NCBI GenBank assembly: GCA_030639495.1
Contig: DAOWCP010000032.1
Location: forward strand, 1 to 23,924
Direction: 5' to 3'
DNA length: 23,924 bases
From: JAGLTN01 sp023135255
Lineage (GTDB): Bacteria; Planctomycetota; Phycisphaerae; Sedimentisphaerales; Anaerobacaceae
Shown one piece after another: positions 1 through 6,200 of this stretch. How positions within the stretch are numbered: position 1 is the stretch's first letter; every line of letters begins with the position of its first letter. Made by a program: the position numbers and the translations under genes. The notes beneath the pieces are model-generated. The model did no database searches and was not told where the DNA came from. It was given only the letters and a program-made list of their open reading frames with translations.

Positions 1-902
1 AAAGAACTTTATTTTTTATTATCATTTTATGTGCATGTATTCACCCATCTTTTGCCAGCGACAATTCCTGGAGCGAAGGTGCTGATATCAACAACGATGG
101 AATAGTCGATTATAAAGATTTTGCAATAATGGCAAAATATTGGCTTGCAAGTGTCCCTGATATAACATGGGTGGATATAAACGATTCGGGTGAGGGAATG
201 AAAGACCCTAACGGTAACCCAATCAGTCATGGCGGTTTTACTGGCGAGATGAGCAAATACGAAACAACAAATGCTCAGTATTGTCAGTTTCTGAATGCCG
301 CCAAGGATTCCAACGATATTACAGTTGGAGCATACAACTTCGTCTATGGAGCCGTTGGCTCTAACAGTGGAGCAGATTTTGAGGGTGAGCTTTATTTTTA
401 CACATATCCATACAATTTTGATAGTCAGATTACTTATTCCGGCGGGATTTTTAGTGTCCGCAGCCGTGATGGCTATGATATGAGCAATCACCCTGTTGTT
501 TATGTAAGCTGGTATGGAGCAACGGCATTCTGTAACTATTATAGCTGGCGATTACCAACTGAGTGGCAGTGGCAGGCAGTAGCGGACTACGATGGCACCT
601 ACACATACGGCTGCGGGACAAGCATAGATCCAAACAAGGCGAATTACTGGCCAAATAATCCACTCGGTCTGACCAGTAAACCTTATACATCGCCAGTTAA
701 CCATTACCCGTCTTACGGCTATGGTATGAATGACATGGCGGGCAATGTCTTTGAGTGGACGAGTAGTATTAATTCTGGAGGCTTTTGCCTTCTCCGCGGC
801 GGCTGCTGGGGCTACCTCGACGGCGCCTGTGCGGTCTCCATCCGCGCCACCTTCGGCCCGAGCGGCACGGACGACAGCGTAGGGTTTCGAGTTTGTCGTT
901 GA
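1..902 (+). CDS. Secreted FGE/SUMF1-fold protein with N-terminal dockerin-like EF hand; probable DGR target (5' partial)
   Basis: The open frame enters from the left edge (first whole codon at base 3) and ends with TGA at 900-902; 299 residues are visible. Residues 1-19 are the rest of a signal peptide ending in SFA-S, so only a few N-terminal residues are missing. A 12-residue EF-hand loop follows (D28, N30, D32, I34, D36, D39) and then FAIMAKYWL, a dockerin-like half module. From about residue 48 to the end is a formylglycine-generating-enzyme/SUMF1 domain: MSKYETTNAQYCQFLN, VVYVSWYGATAFCNYYSW, RLPTEWQWQA, GMNDMAGNVFEW, then LRGGCW and VGFRV at the C terminus. This fold is a C-type-lectin variant and a common scaffold of DGR target proteins. 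The last ~33 codons differ sharply in composition from the rest (see variable region). A binding or display role is more likely than sulfatase activation, because it is secreted and hypervariable. The ligand is unknown. Confidence 0.9.
   Translation, partial: RTLFFIIILCACIHPSFASDNSWSEGADINNDGIVDYKDFAIMAKYWLASVPDITWVDINDSGEGMKDPNGNPISHGGFTGEMSKYETTNAQYCQFLNAAKDSNDITVGAYNFVYGAVGSNSGADFEGELYFYTYPYNFDSQITYSGGIFSVRSRDGYDMSNHPVVYVSWYGATAFCNYYSWRLPTEWQWQAVADYDGTYTYGCGTSIDPNKANYWPNNPLGLTSKPYTSPVNHYPSYGYGMNDMAGNVFEWTSSINSGGFCLLRGGCWGYLDGACAVSIRATFGPSGTDDSVGFRVCR
792..890 (+). other. Putative DGR variable region (VR) at the 3' end of the FGE-fold gene
   Basis: Between codons 810 and 878, 19 of 23 codons end in C, and the coding strand from 795 to 869 has only about 6 adenines in 75 bases. 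Upstream the gene is A/T-rich with mixed third positions. This is what adenine-directed mutagenic retrohoming leaves when template AAC codons become NNC. The non-NNC codons (TGT GCG, CCG, ACG, and GTA GGG TTT CGA at the end) sit at conserved scaffold positions. Variable residues fall between LRGG and VGFRV, the ligand-facing loop of FGE-type DGR targets. The 3' boundary, where the invariant initiation sequence should lie, is probably around 879-900. No template repeat or reverse transcriptase occurs in this window, so the call rests on composition, codon pattern and fold. Confidence 0.78.
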
Positions 903-959
903 TTGTTTTTTCGCCTGAATTTTCTGTAACCCTTTGCTCTTTGTTCTTTTACCCTTTGC

Positions 960-978
960 ATCCGAGCGAAGCGAGGAT
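960..978 (+). other. Hairpin 57 bp downstream of the variable gene
   Basis: ATCC at 960-963 pairs with GGAT at 975-978, and GC pairs with GC around a GAA loop, with a tandem G-A/A-G mismatch between. The core CCGAGCGAAGCGAG (962-975) is identical to the core of the dispersed repeat at 5401-5441. It follows a pyrimidine-rich tract of CCCTTTG/CTCTTTG-like heptamers (930-958). Hairpins shortly after the VR assist target recognition in some DGRs, such as Bordetella phage BPP-1. Here the distance is larger, so a role is only suggested. Confidence 0.4.
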
Positions 979-1027
979 CGAAAGTGAAAATATTACCTTC
1001 ATGGTGAATAAATATTACCACAAGGCT

Positions 1028-1063
1028 AAAAAAAACAGCCGGAAACTTACAAATTCCCAGCTG
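1028..1063 (-). terminator. Rho-independent terminator of the first SASA esterase gene
   Basis: Read on the minus strand, CAGCTGGGAA pairs over 10 positions (with G-U wobbles) with TTTCCGGCTG around an 8-nt loop, followed directly by eight T. It lies about 30 bp past the stop of the gene ending at 1092. On the plus strand no T tract follows, so it does not serve the FGE gene. Confidence 0.82.
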
Positions 1064-1091
1064 CTCTAAAATATCTAACTTTACTCATATC

Positions 1092-2627
1092 CTATTTGTT
1101 ATTAATTGTAACCCCAGCCCAATCATCAGTCCTGAATGGACTCGCCGGCAGCTCACCGCCATTAAAAAGATTCCCAATCGCAGTATTGCCCCAGCAATAT
1201 CTAACCGCTACAGGCTTACTAACAGAATCACAGCTAACAACAACCGCCTTGCCGTCGATGACTGCCTTGGCATCCACAAATTTCTTATCCTCACCAGCGA
1301 TCTGGAACTGTTTCAAGTCACCATCCTTAGCGACCAATCCGCCGCAAGCATAATCAAACGAAATCCTGATTTTATCACCTTCGACCCTCATCTCTTTATA
1401 GATAGGCCCGCTGTAAACGATATCTTTCTTACCATAATCCTTAGCCAACGCCCAAAGCGCAAGCCTCTTACCAACATCCTGCTTATTCTTAGGATGAATA
1501 TCAGACACATTTCCAATATCGTTAGTGACAGCCATACCGACATTCTCAACACCCTTCAAAGTCAAAAGCTGCGCCTCCATCAACTCCGCCGCGGCATACT
1601 CTGTCCCATACTTAAACGGCGAGATCTGAACAAAATAAAACGGGAAATCCCCAATACCAAAATCCTCTCTCCAGTTCGCGATCATATTCGGAAAAAGCTT
1701 CCTGTACTGATAAGCCCGCCCGGCATTACTCTCACCCTGATACCAGATAGCACCCTTGATCTCATAGTTCAAAAGCGGTGCGATCATAGCATTATACAAT
1801 CCACTTGGCCGATGCGGATTGTCAGGGCCAAATGGTTTACCAGGCCAACGCGGAACTTTCTTACCTTCTTTTTTAGCTTTGGCTTTTGCCTTCTCCCAAT
1901 TCGGCAACGTCTCCTCTTTATATTTCTTTATAGCCGCCGGATAAGCCTTCTCAGCATCAGCATACCTTTTCAATATAGGCTCAAAATCAGCATCCTTTTT
2001 CATATACTCATCTCTCGTCCACGACTCCGCAGGCGTCCCGCCCCAACTGCTGTCGATCAAACCAACTGGCACATCCAATTTCTCATGAAGATATCTACCA
2101 AAGAAGTAACCAACCCCGCTAAAATTCGCAACAGTATCCGCGCTGCATACTTTCCACTGCCCGCCGCAATTATCCTTAGGCTCACCTGCAACAACATTAG
2201 GCACAGTGAATAACCTGATAGCAGGGTACTTTGAACTGGCGATTTCCTTTTTCGCATTCACACAGCTTTTAACCGCCATCTGCATATTAGACTGCCCGCT
2301 GCAAATCCAAACCTCACCTATCATAACATTCTGCAAAATTATTTCATTATTCGCCTTAATAGCGATCGCGAAAGGACCACCCGCCTTACCAGTCTTGATC
2401 TCAACCATCCACTTTCCATCCCCATCGGCAACCGTCTTAGCCGCCCATTTCTGCCATAAAGGCCGAACCTGAATTTTCTCACCAGCTTCCGCCCAGCCCC
2501 ATATAGCAACCTTAGACTCCTGCTGCAACACCATATTGTTACTAATAATGCCAGGCAGCCGAACATCCGCCGTACAAACACAAGCAACTATCATAACCAC
2601 TGCAAAAACAAAAACTTTCTTTAACAT
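1092..2627 (-). CDS. Sialate O-acetylesterase-type (SASA family) secreted esterase, copy 1
   Basis: 511 aa. A signal peptide (about residues 1-20, ending VCTA) predicts export. Family motifs are in order: WICSGQSNM with nucleophile Ser113; SSWGGTPAESW near 193-203; the conserved IWYQGESN block near 294-301; and DIHPKNK with Asp376/His378 as the likely remaining catalytic residues. Proteins of this family remove O-acetyl groups from sialic acids or acetylated polysaccharides such as xylan; the substrate here cannot be told. Start: ATG at 2627 with AGGAGAA at 2632-2638, a well-spaced Shine-Dalgarno. A TATAAT box on the same strand lies at 2659-2664, at the edge of a dispersed repeat. It is followed by a strong terminator and preceded by a paralogue in the same orientation, so the two need not be co-transcribed. 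Confidence 0.93.
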   Translation of the reverse strand: MLKKVFVFAVVMIVACVCTADVRLPGIISNNMVLQQESKVAIWGWAEAGEKIQVRPLWQKWAAKTVADGDGKWMVEIKTGKAGGPFAIAIKANNEIILQNVMIGEVWICSGQSNMQMAVKSCVNAKKEIASSKYPAIRLFTVPNVVAGEPKDNCGGQWKVCSADTVANFSGVGYFFGRYLHEKLDVPVGLIDSSWGGTPAESWTRDEYMKKDADFEPILKRYADAEKAYPAAIKKYKEETLPNWEKAKAKAKKEGKKVPRWPGKPFGPDNPHRPSGLYNAMIAPLLNYEIKGAIWYQGESNAGRAYQYRKLFPNMIANWREDFGIGDFPFYFVQISPFKYGTEYAAAELMEAQLLTLKGVENVGMAVTNDIGNVSDIHPKNKQDVGKRLALWALAKDYGKKDIVYSGPIYKEMRVEGDKIRISFDYACGGLVAKDGDLKQFQIAGEDKKFVDAKAVIDGKAVVVSCDSVSKPVAVRYCWGNTAIGNLFNGGELPASPFRTDDWAGVTINNK

Positions 2628-2658
2628 TACGTTCTCCTAAAAATATAAATATGTAAAA

Positions 2659-2664
2659 ATTATA
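2659..2664 (-). promoter_or_regulatory. Candidate -10 box at the edge of a dispersed repeat, upstream of SASA copy 1
   Basis: TATAAT on the minus strand, 31 bp ahead of the ATG and just outside the repeat at 2678-2760. No convincing TTGACA-like -35 at 17 bp. The call is supported mainly by the same box at the same place relative to the repeat ahead of the Gfo/Idh gene and (as TATAAA) glyA. Confidence 0.45.
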
Positions 2665-2677
2665 TCACTCACAACCA

Positions 2678-2760
2678 AGTTCCCCGTTTATTCGCGGGTA
2701 AAGAACTTTGAGACAACACTTCATAACTTTCCTCGCGGAAATTTCTTACCCTGAAGGGTA
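2678..2760 (+). repeat. Dispersed intergenic repeat, diverged full-length copy
   Basis: Contains CCGTTTATTCGCGGGTAAA (about 2684-2702), a second CGCGG half-motif near 2733-2737, and the terminal hairpin TACCCTGAAGGGTA (2747-2760). The same ordered elements occur in the two tandem units at 18665-18862, and the first half alone at 17266-17320. The hairpin abuts the TAA of the second SASA gene (2761-2763), so it may also cap that transcript, although no T tract follows on the minus strand. Confidence 0.75.
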
Positions 2761-4326
2761 TTAATATTTTATCCACTTAATATAAACATCATCCTTCGTC
2801 GCCCACTCCCAGCCGTCGGTCTTAAACGAACTCGCCGGCAACCCCGCCTTATTAAAAAACGTACTATACGACTTATTGCTCCATCCAAACCGAACCGCTT
2901 TAGGCTTTTCAACCTCATCGCTCCAGACAACAATTGTCTCACCATCGATCTTCGCCTGCCCCGGATAAAACTTCTCATCCGCCCCAGCAATCACAAAGTC
3001 ACCCAGCACCCCTGCTCTACCAATAAGCCCGCCCTTAGCATACTCAAAGAACAATCGAACCTTACCGCCCTTAACTTTCATCTTCTTATACATAGGCCCG
3101 CTGTAAGCAACATCCTTAAAACCATAATCCTTCGCAAACGCAATCGCCGCTAATCGCCTCCCAACCTCCTGCTTATTAGTAGGATGAACATCTTTCAAGT
3201 TCCCGATATCCATCGTAACCGCCATCCCGACATTTTTCAGTTTGCCCAGCGCAAGCCTCTGCGCCTCGCGAAGCTCACACCCCGTAAAAATACTATCGTG
3301 ATAATAATAATCGAAAGGCGAGATCTGCACATAATAAAACGCAAAATCACCCAGCCCCCAACGCTTCCGCCAATCTTTAACCATCACCGGAAACAATTTT
3401 TTATATTGCCGCGCCCTCGCCGCATTGCTCTCACCCTGATACCAGATAACGCCCTTAATCCCATAGTTCAAAAGCGGATTGATCATCCCATTATACAAAC
3501 AGCCAGGCCTCTTAGGATTCCCCGGCCCAACGGGCTCTGCGGGCCAGATAGGCACCTGCGTCCCATTCTTTTTCGCCTCCTCGCAAAGCATCTTCCAGTT
3601 CTTCATTACTACCTTATAGTGATAATCAATATTTTTCTTGGAATCAACTGCCATCTCACCATTTTTTTCCAGAATAACCTTCAACTCCCTGTCACCTTCC
3701 AACGCCTCCTTACTCGTCCACGCTTCCGCAGGCGTCCCACCCCAACTCGCCTGAATAAGCCCGATAGGCACACCAAGCTTTTTGTAAAGCTCCCTGCCAA
3801 AATAATAACCCGCAGCACTAAAATCCTTAACACTGTTCGGATCGCAACTCTGCCACTTCCCCTGACAATCTTCTAAAGGCTCATCGCTCAGCGCACCTTT
3901 CACCTGAAACAATTTTATCCCAGGCCAACTCGCCGCAGCAATTTCACTCTCCGCATTATCACACCTCGAAACCTTAAGCCGCATATTAGACTGCCCGCTG
4001 CAAACCCAAACTTCTCCAACCCACACATCCTTCAATATTATCTCATTATTACCCTTAATTGCGATCGCGAAAGGCCCACCCGCCTCACCTGTCTCAATCC
4101 TAACTTTCCACTTACCATCCTTACCAGCAACCGTCTTAACCCCGTCCTTTTGCCATATAGGCCTAACCTCTATTTTCTCCCCGACATCAGCCCAGCCCCA
4201 GATAGCAACCTTACTCTTTTGCTGCAATACCATCCCACCACTAACAAGCCTCGCCAGCCGAACATCTCCAATTGCAATCTGTACAAAAAACAAAATGACG
4301 ATTACATAAAGCCCAAACCTTCTCAT
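2761..4326 (-). CDS. Sialate O-acetylesterase-type (SASA family) secreted esterase, copy 2
   Basis: 521 aa from the ATG at 4326. The frame stays open to 4482, but the start at 4326 is chosen because AAGGAAA (4335-4341) lies 8 nt upstream and the protein then opens with a signal peptide (MRRFGLYVIVILFFVQIAIG) collinear with copy 1. Motifs match copy 1: WVCSGQSNM with Ser113, SWGGTPAEAW, IWYQGESNAAR and DVHPTNK. It is a clear paralogue, similar along its whole length with both active-site blocks intact, so it is likely an active exported deacetylase. The tandem pair suggests duplication and perhaps different acetylated substrates. The stop overlaps the end of the repeat that separates the two genes. 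Confidence 0.92.
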   Translation of the reverse strand: MRRFGLYVIVILFFVQIAIGDVRLARLVSGGMVLQQKSKVAIWGWADVGEKIEVRPIWQKDGVKTVAGKDGKWKVRIETGEAGGPFAIAIKGNNEIILKDVWVGEVWVCSGQSNMRLKVSRCDNAESEIAAASWPGIKLFQVKGALSDEPLEDCQGKWQSCDPNSVKDFSAAGYYFGRELYKKLGVPIGLIQASWGGTPAEAWTSKEALEGDRELKVILEKNGEMAVDSKKNIDYHYKVVMKNWKMLCEEAKKNGTQVPIWPAEPVGPGNPKRPGCLYNGMINPLLNYGIKGVIWYQGESNAARARQYKKLFPVMVKDWRKRWGLGDFAFYYVQISPFDYYYHDSIFTGCELREAQRLALGKLKNVGMAVTMDIGNLKDVHPTNKQEVGRRLAAIAFAKDYGFKDVAYSGPMYKKMKVKGGKVRLFFEYAKGGLIGRAGVLGDFVIAGADEKFYPGQAKIDGETIVVWSDEVEKPKAVRFGWSNKSYSTFFNKAGLPASSFKTDGWEWATKDDVYIKWIKY

Positions 4327-4557
4327 TGCGTCAGTTTCCTTACCAAAAAAAATCCCTAAGCCGCATTCTATGCCCGTAATACAATTCCTGCAATACCTAA
4401 TTACAGCCCAAAAATAATATCGCGCATACGCGCATAAAAAAACAGCGGATTTCACACCCCCTATAAAATAGGAACCCCTCAATCCCCAATATCCGAGCCC
4501 AAAGCGTCATCGCCGCGTTTTCTCAATTTGTTATTTCAACCGAGCGCAGCCCTCTAT

Positions 4558-4598
4558 GTCATTCCGACCGAGCACAGCGAGCGGAGGAATCTACTCGT
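4558..4598 (+). repeat. Dispersed 41-bp hairpin repeat, copy A
   Basis: Begins GTCATTCCGACCGAGC and ends GGAGGAATCTACTCGT. It matches the copy at 5401-5441 at 38 of 41 positions. ATTCC pairs with GGAAT and CCG with CGG, giving an imperfect stem-loop. The two copies flank the lipoprotein gene. Confidence 0.8.
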
Positions 4599-4609
4599 CA
4601 AACCTATAT

Positions 4610-4673
4610 AAGTAAGAAAAAAGAAAACAAAATAGGCTGCCCCCCAACGACAACCCCAAGAGCAATGAGCCTA
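4610..4673 (-). terminator. Possible intrinsic terminator of the lipoprotein gene
   Basis: On the minus strand TAGGCT pairs with AGCCTA around a long G-rich loop, followed by TTTTGTTTTCTTTTTT. The stem is only 6 bp and the loop about 29 nt, so efficiency is doubtful. Position (about 47 bp after the stop) and T tract favour it. Confidence 0.35.
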
Positions 4674-4719
4674 CATGCTTGTCCCTATTGGTCCAAAATA
4701 TAATCTGCATCTGGGTCGC

Positions 4720-5319
4720 CTAAATTTTCTCGAAAGTGTCATCTGTTACATTTAAAAGATAATCACCGTTTTGAGTGTGTATGATTGCGATTGTATTGTC
4801 ATCTTCAAATTCGATGTCATATTCTTCATCACGGCTTCCGGCTTTTATGCGGGTGCAGTCAGGGATTATTAATTCTTTATATAGTATATTTTCGTCAAAA
4901 ACTATCACACATATATCTGCTGTATACCATGATTTAATTTCATGTGGTGCTATTGCAACCCATTTTTCACTGTTGCCTACTGGCAAAATGGGTTTCTTGA
5001 TTTGATATTTATTTCTACTTATAAAGGAATCTATGTGAGGTAATTTTTTTATGATTTCGCCTTTTCTGAGGCGGTATTTCGTTTCCATCGTACCGGTTTC
5101 TCCCTGACCATCAGGGCCCAAAATTACAAATATACTATTATGAATATATGTTTTTAAGACTTCTTCCACAATCTTACCCTGCTCATCTTTTCTTTCACCG
5201 AGTACCTCTTGTGTACCTATTCTTTCATTGTCTAAGGGGATGTAACATCCGCAAAGCAAACTCAAAAATGAAGCAAATATTACCAAAATACATTTCTTGA
5301 ACAAACGATCAAAAGCCAT
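4720..5319 (-). CDS. Small predicted lipoprotein of unknown function
   Basis: 199 aa from the ATG at 5319, chosen over an in-frame start 18 bp upstream because GGGAG (5326-5330) is well placed. The N terminus has a Lys/Arg patch, a hydrophobic stretch and LCGC, where Cys25 fits a lipobox, so the mature protein is probably membrane-anchored. The rest is hydrophilic with many charged residues. It contains WVAIAPHEIKSWY, repeated short beta-like strands, and a C-terminal IAIIHTQNGDYLLNV. I recognise no family. It stands alone between long non-coding stretches and is flanked on both sides by copies of the 41-bp hairpin repeat. Confidence 0.75.
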   Translation of the reverse strand: MAFDRLFKKCILVIFASFLSLLCGCYIPLDNERIGTQEVLGERKDEQGKIVEEVLKTYIHNSIFVILGPDGQGETGTMETKYRLRKGEIIKKLPHIDSFISRNKYQIKKPILPVGNSEKWVAIAPHEIKSWYTADICVIVFDENILYKELIIPDCTRIKAGSRDEEYDIEFEDDNTIAIIHTQNGDYLLNVTDDTFEKI

Positions 5320-5400
5320 AATAAACTCCCTTTGCAATAAGCTAAAAAATTTAACCCGGGCGACATAGTTGCATCACATGTCACCAAATGCACAAACACG

Positions 5401-5441
5401 GTCATTCCGACCGAGCGAAGCGAGCGGAGGAATCTGCTCGT
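5401..5441 (+). repeat. Dispersed 41-bp hairpin repeat, copy B
   Basis: Same element as 4558-4598 in the same orientation, with three substitutions. Core CCGAGCGAAGCGAG (5411-5424) is identical to the hairpin core at 962-975. Confidence 0.8.
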
Positions 5442-5578
5442 AAACTATCTTCCGCTTGCCAAGTCAAGTGGCCTATAAGACGGTTTTCTTTTCCACACAG
5501 AACACAACTCTCTGTATTTTACTACCCAACTCAAAACAATTATATTCCTAACCAAAATAAAAACAATATAAAAACCGA

Positions 5579-5636
5579 GTAGTAATTCCGGCGAGAATGG
5601 GCTACTGCACGAACTCGTCGGAGTCGGAATTACTAC
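5579..5636. repeat. Long inverted repeat / cruciform
   Basis: GTAGTAATTCCG (5579-5590) and CGGAATTACTAC (5625-5636) are perfect reverse complements. Inside, GCGAG (5591-5595) can pair with CTCGT (5614-5618), leaving an 18-nt loop and a one-sided 6-nt bulge. No T tract follows on either strand, so it is not a standard terminator. It could be the end of a small mobile element or a structured RNA. Confidence 0.7.
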
Positions 5637-5954
5637 GGCCATCAAATTTCGCATATGCGAAAAACCTGACCCACCACAAGGCCTATCTGCACCAAAAAAT
5701 TCCGCCTGTAACGATTATGCCGATTACAACACCATTTCCAGACAACCAAATTGACATTTTTCGTCATTTCCTGATATTTTTCATCATTTCTTGTCATTTC
5801 TCTGAAAAAACCGTAAAAAACCAAAAAAAACCGTAAAATCCGGCAAAAATTGAAAAGATCCTGCCGATTCGCCCAAAAACCCACTTTAATCCCTGCCGAG
5901 CACAAAAATTCACCCCGAATTTCACCAAAATTTAAAAATAATCCCCGTTTTTAA

Positions 5955-5984
5955 CCCAAAAACCCACAAAACCCCCATTTACCC
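5955..5984 (-). other. Canonical G-quadruplex motif on the minus strand
   Basis: Minus strand: GGG-TAAAT-GGGGG-TTTTGT-GGG-TTTTT-GGG. Four G-tracts of at least 3 with loops of 5, 6 and 5 nt. Another GGGG lies 8 nt beyond (plus-strand 5943-5946). Confidence 0.65.
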
Positions 5985-6200
5985 ACTGTTATTTTTGCTC
6001 AAAAACCGTTATTTTTCGTTATTTTTCACAAAAAAGGGGAAAAAACCGAAAAAAAGGCAAAAAAAGGCAAATTTTTGAAAACCGATTTCAGCAAATCTGG
6101 CCAATTTAATGAAATTTCCACCTCAAAATTGCCAAATCCCCCAAAACTGCTCTAGATTACCCACCCGCAACGCTTTTTTTACCTTTATACAACCTTTGCA

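Larger units (their letters stand above)
4327..4719. other. Gene-free spacer between SASA copy 2 and the lipoprotein gene
   Basis: 393 bp. The part next to the SASA gene (4327-4482) is an open but untranslated-looking extension. After it come a dispersed repeat at 4558-4598, a possibly truncated extra copy just before it (TTCAACCGAGCGCAGCC, about 4534-4550), and a possible terminator at 4610-4673. No coding potential or structured RNA was recognised. Confidence 0.6.
5320..6200. other. Long gene-free, strand-skewed region
   Basis: 881 bp without a convincing gene. In order: the 41-bp repeat (5401-5441), a long inverted repeat (5579-5636), a stretch of GTCATTT/CATCATTTC-like quasi-repeats (about 5750-5810), then A/C-rich sequence with very few G on the plus strand (about 5840-6180), including a minus-strand G-quadruplex motif (5955-5984) and GTTATTTTT repeats (about 5989-6027). 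Frames that open here are made of homopolymer runs. It is both the 3' flank of the radical SAM gene and the 5' flank of the lipoprotein gene, so it may be transcribed on the minus strand as a G-rich, C-poor RNA. Confidence 0.6.

Noticed and set aside
785..1069. Overlapping plus-strand frame across the end of the FGE gene
   Set aside because: Arises from the GC-rich variable region read in another frame; the FGE frame is continuous and matches its family to the stop.
1494..2213. Long open frames antisense to the SASA genes (also 3184-3876)
   Set aside because: Shadow frames opposite clearly conserved genes, rich in Ile/Arg/Pro/Leu from reverse-complement codons, with no domains.
4327..4482. 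52-residue N-terminal extension of the second SASA esterase
   Set aside because: A good Shine-Dalgarno and a signal peptide start at 4326; the extension would bury the signal peptide and has no counterpart in the first copy.
5642..5905. 87-aa minus-strand open frame in the long spacer
   Set aside because: Composed of Phe/Arg/Asn runs from homopolymer-rich sequence, with no recognisable domain, Shine-Dalgarno or partner; treated as non-coding.
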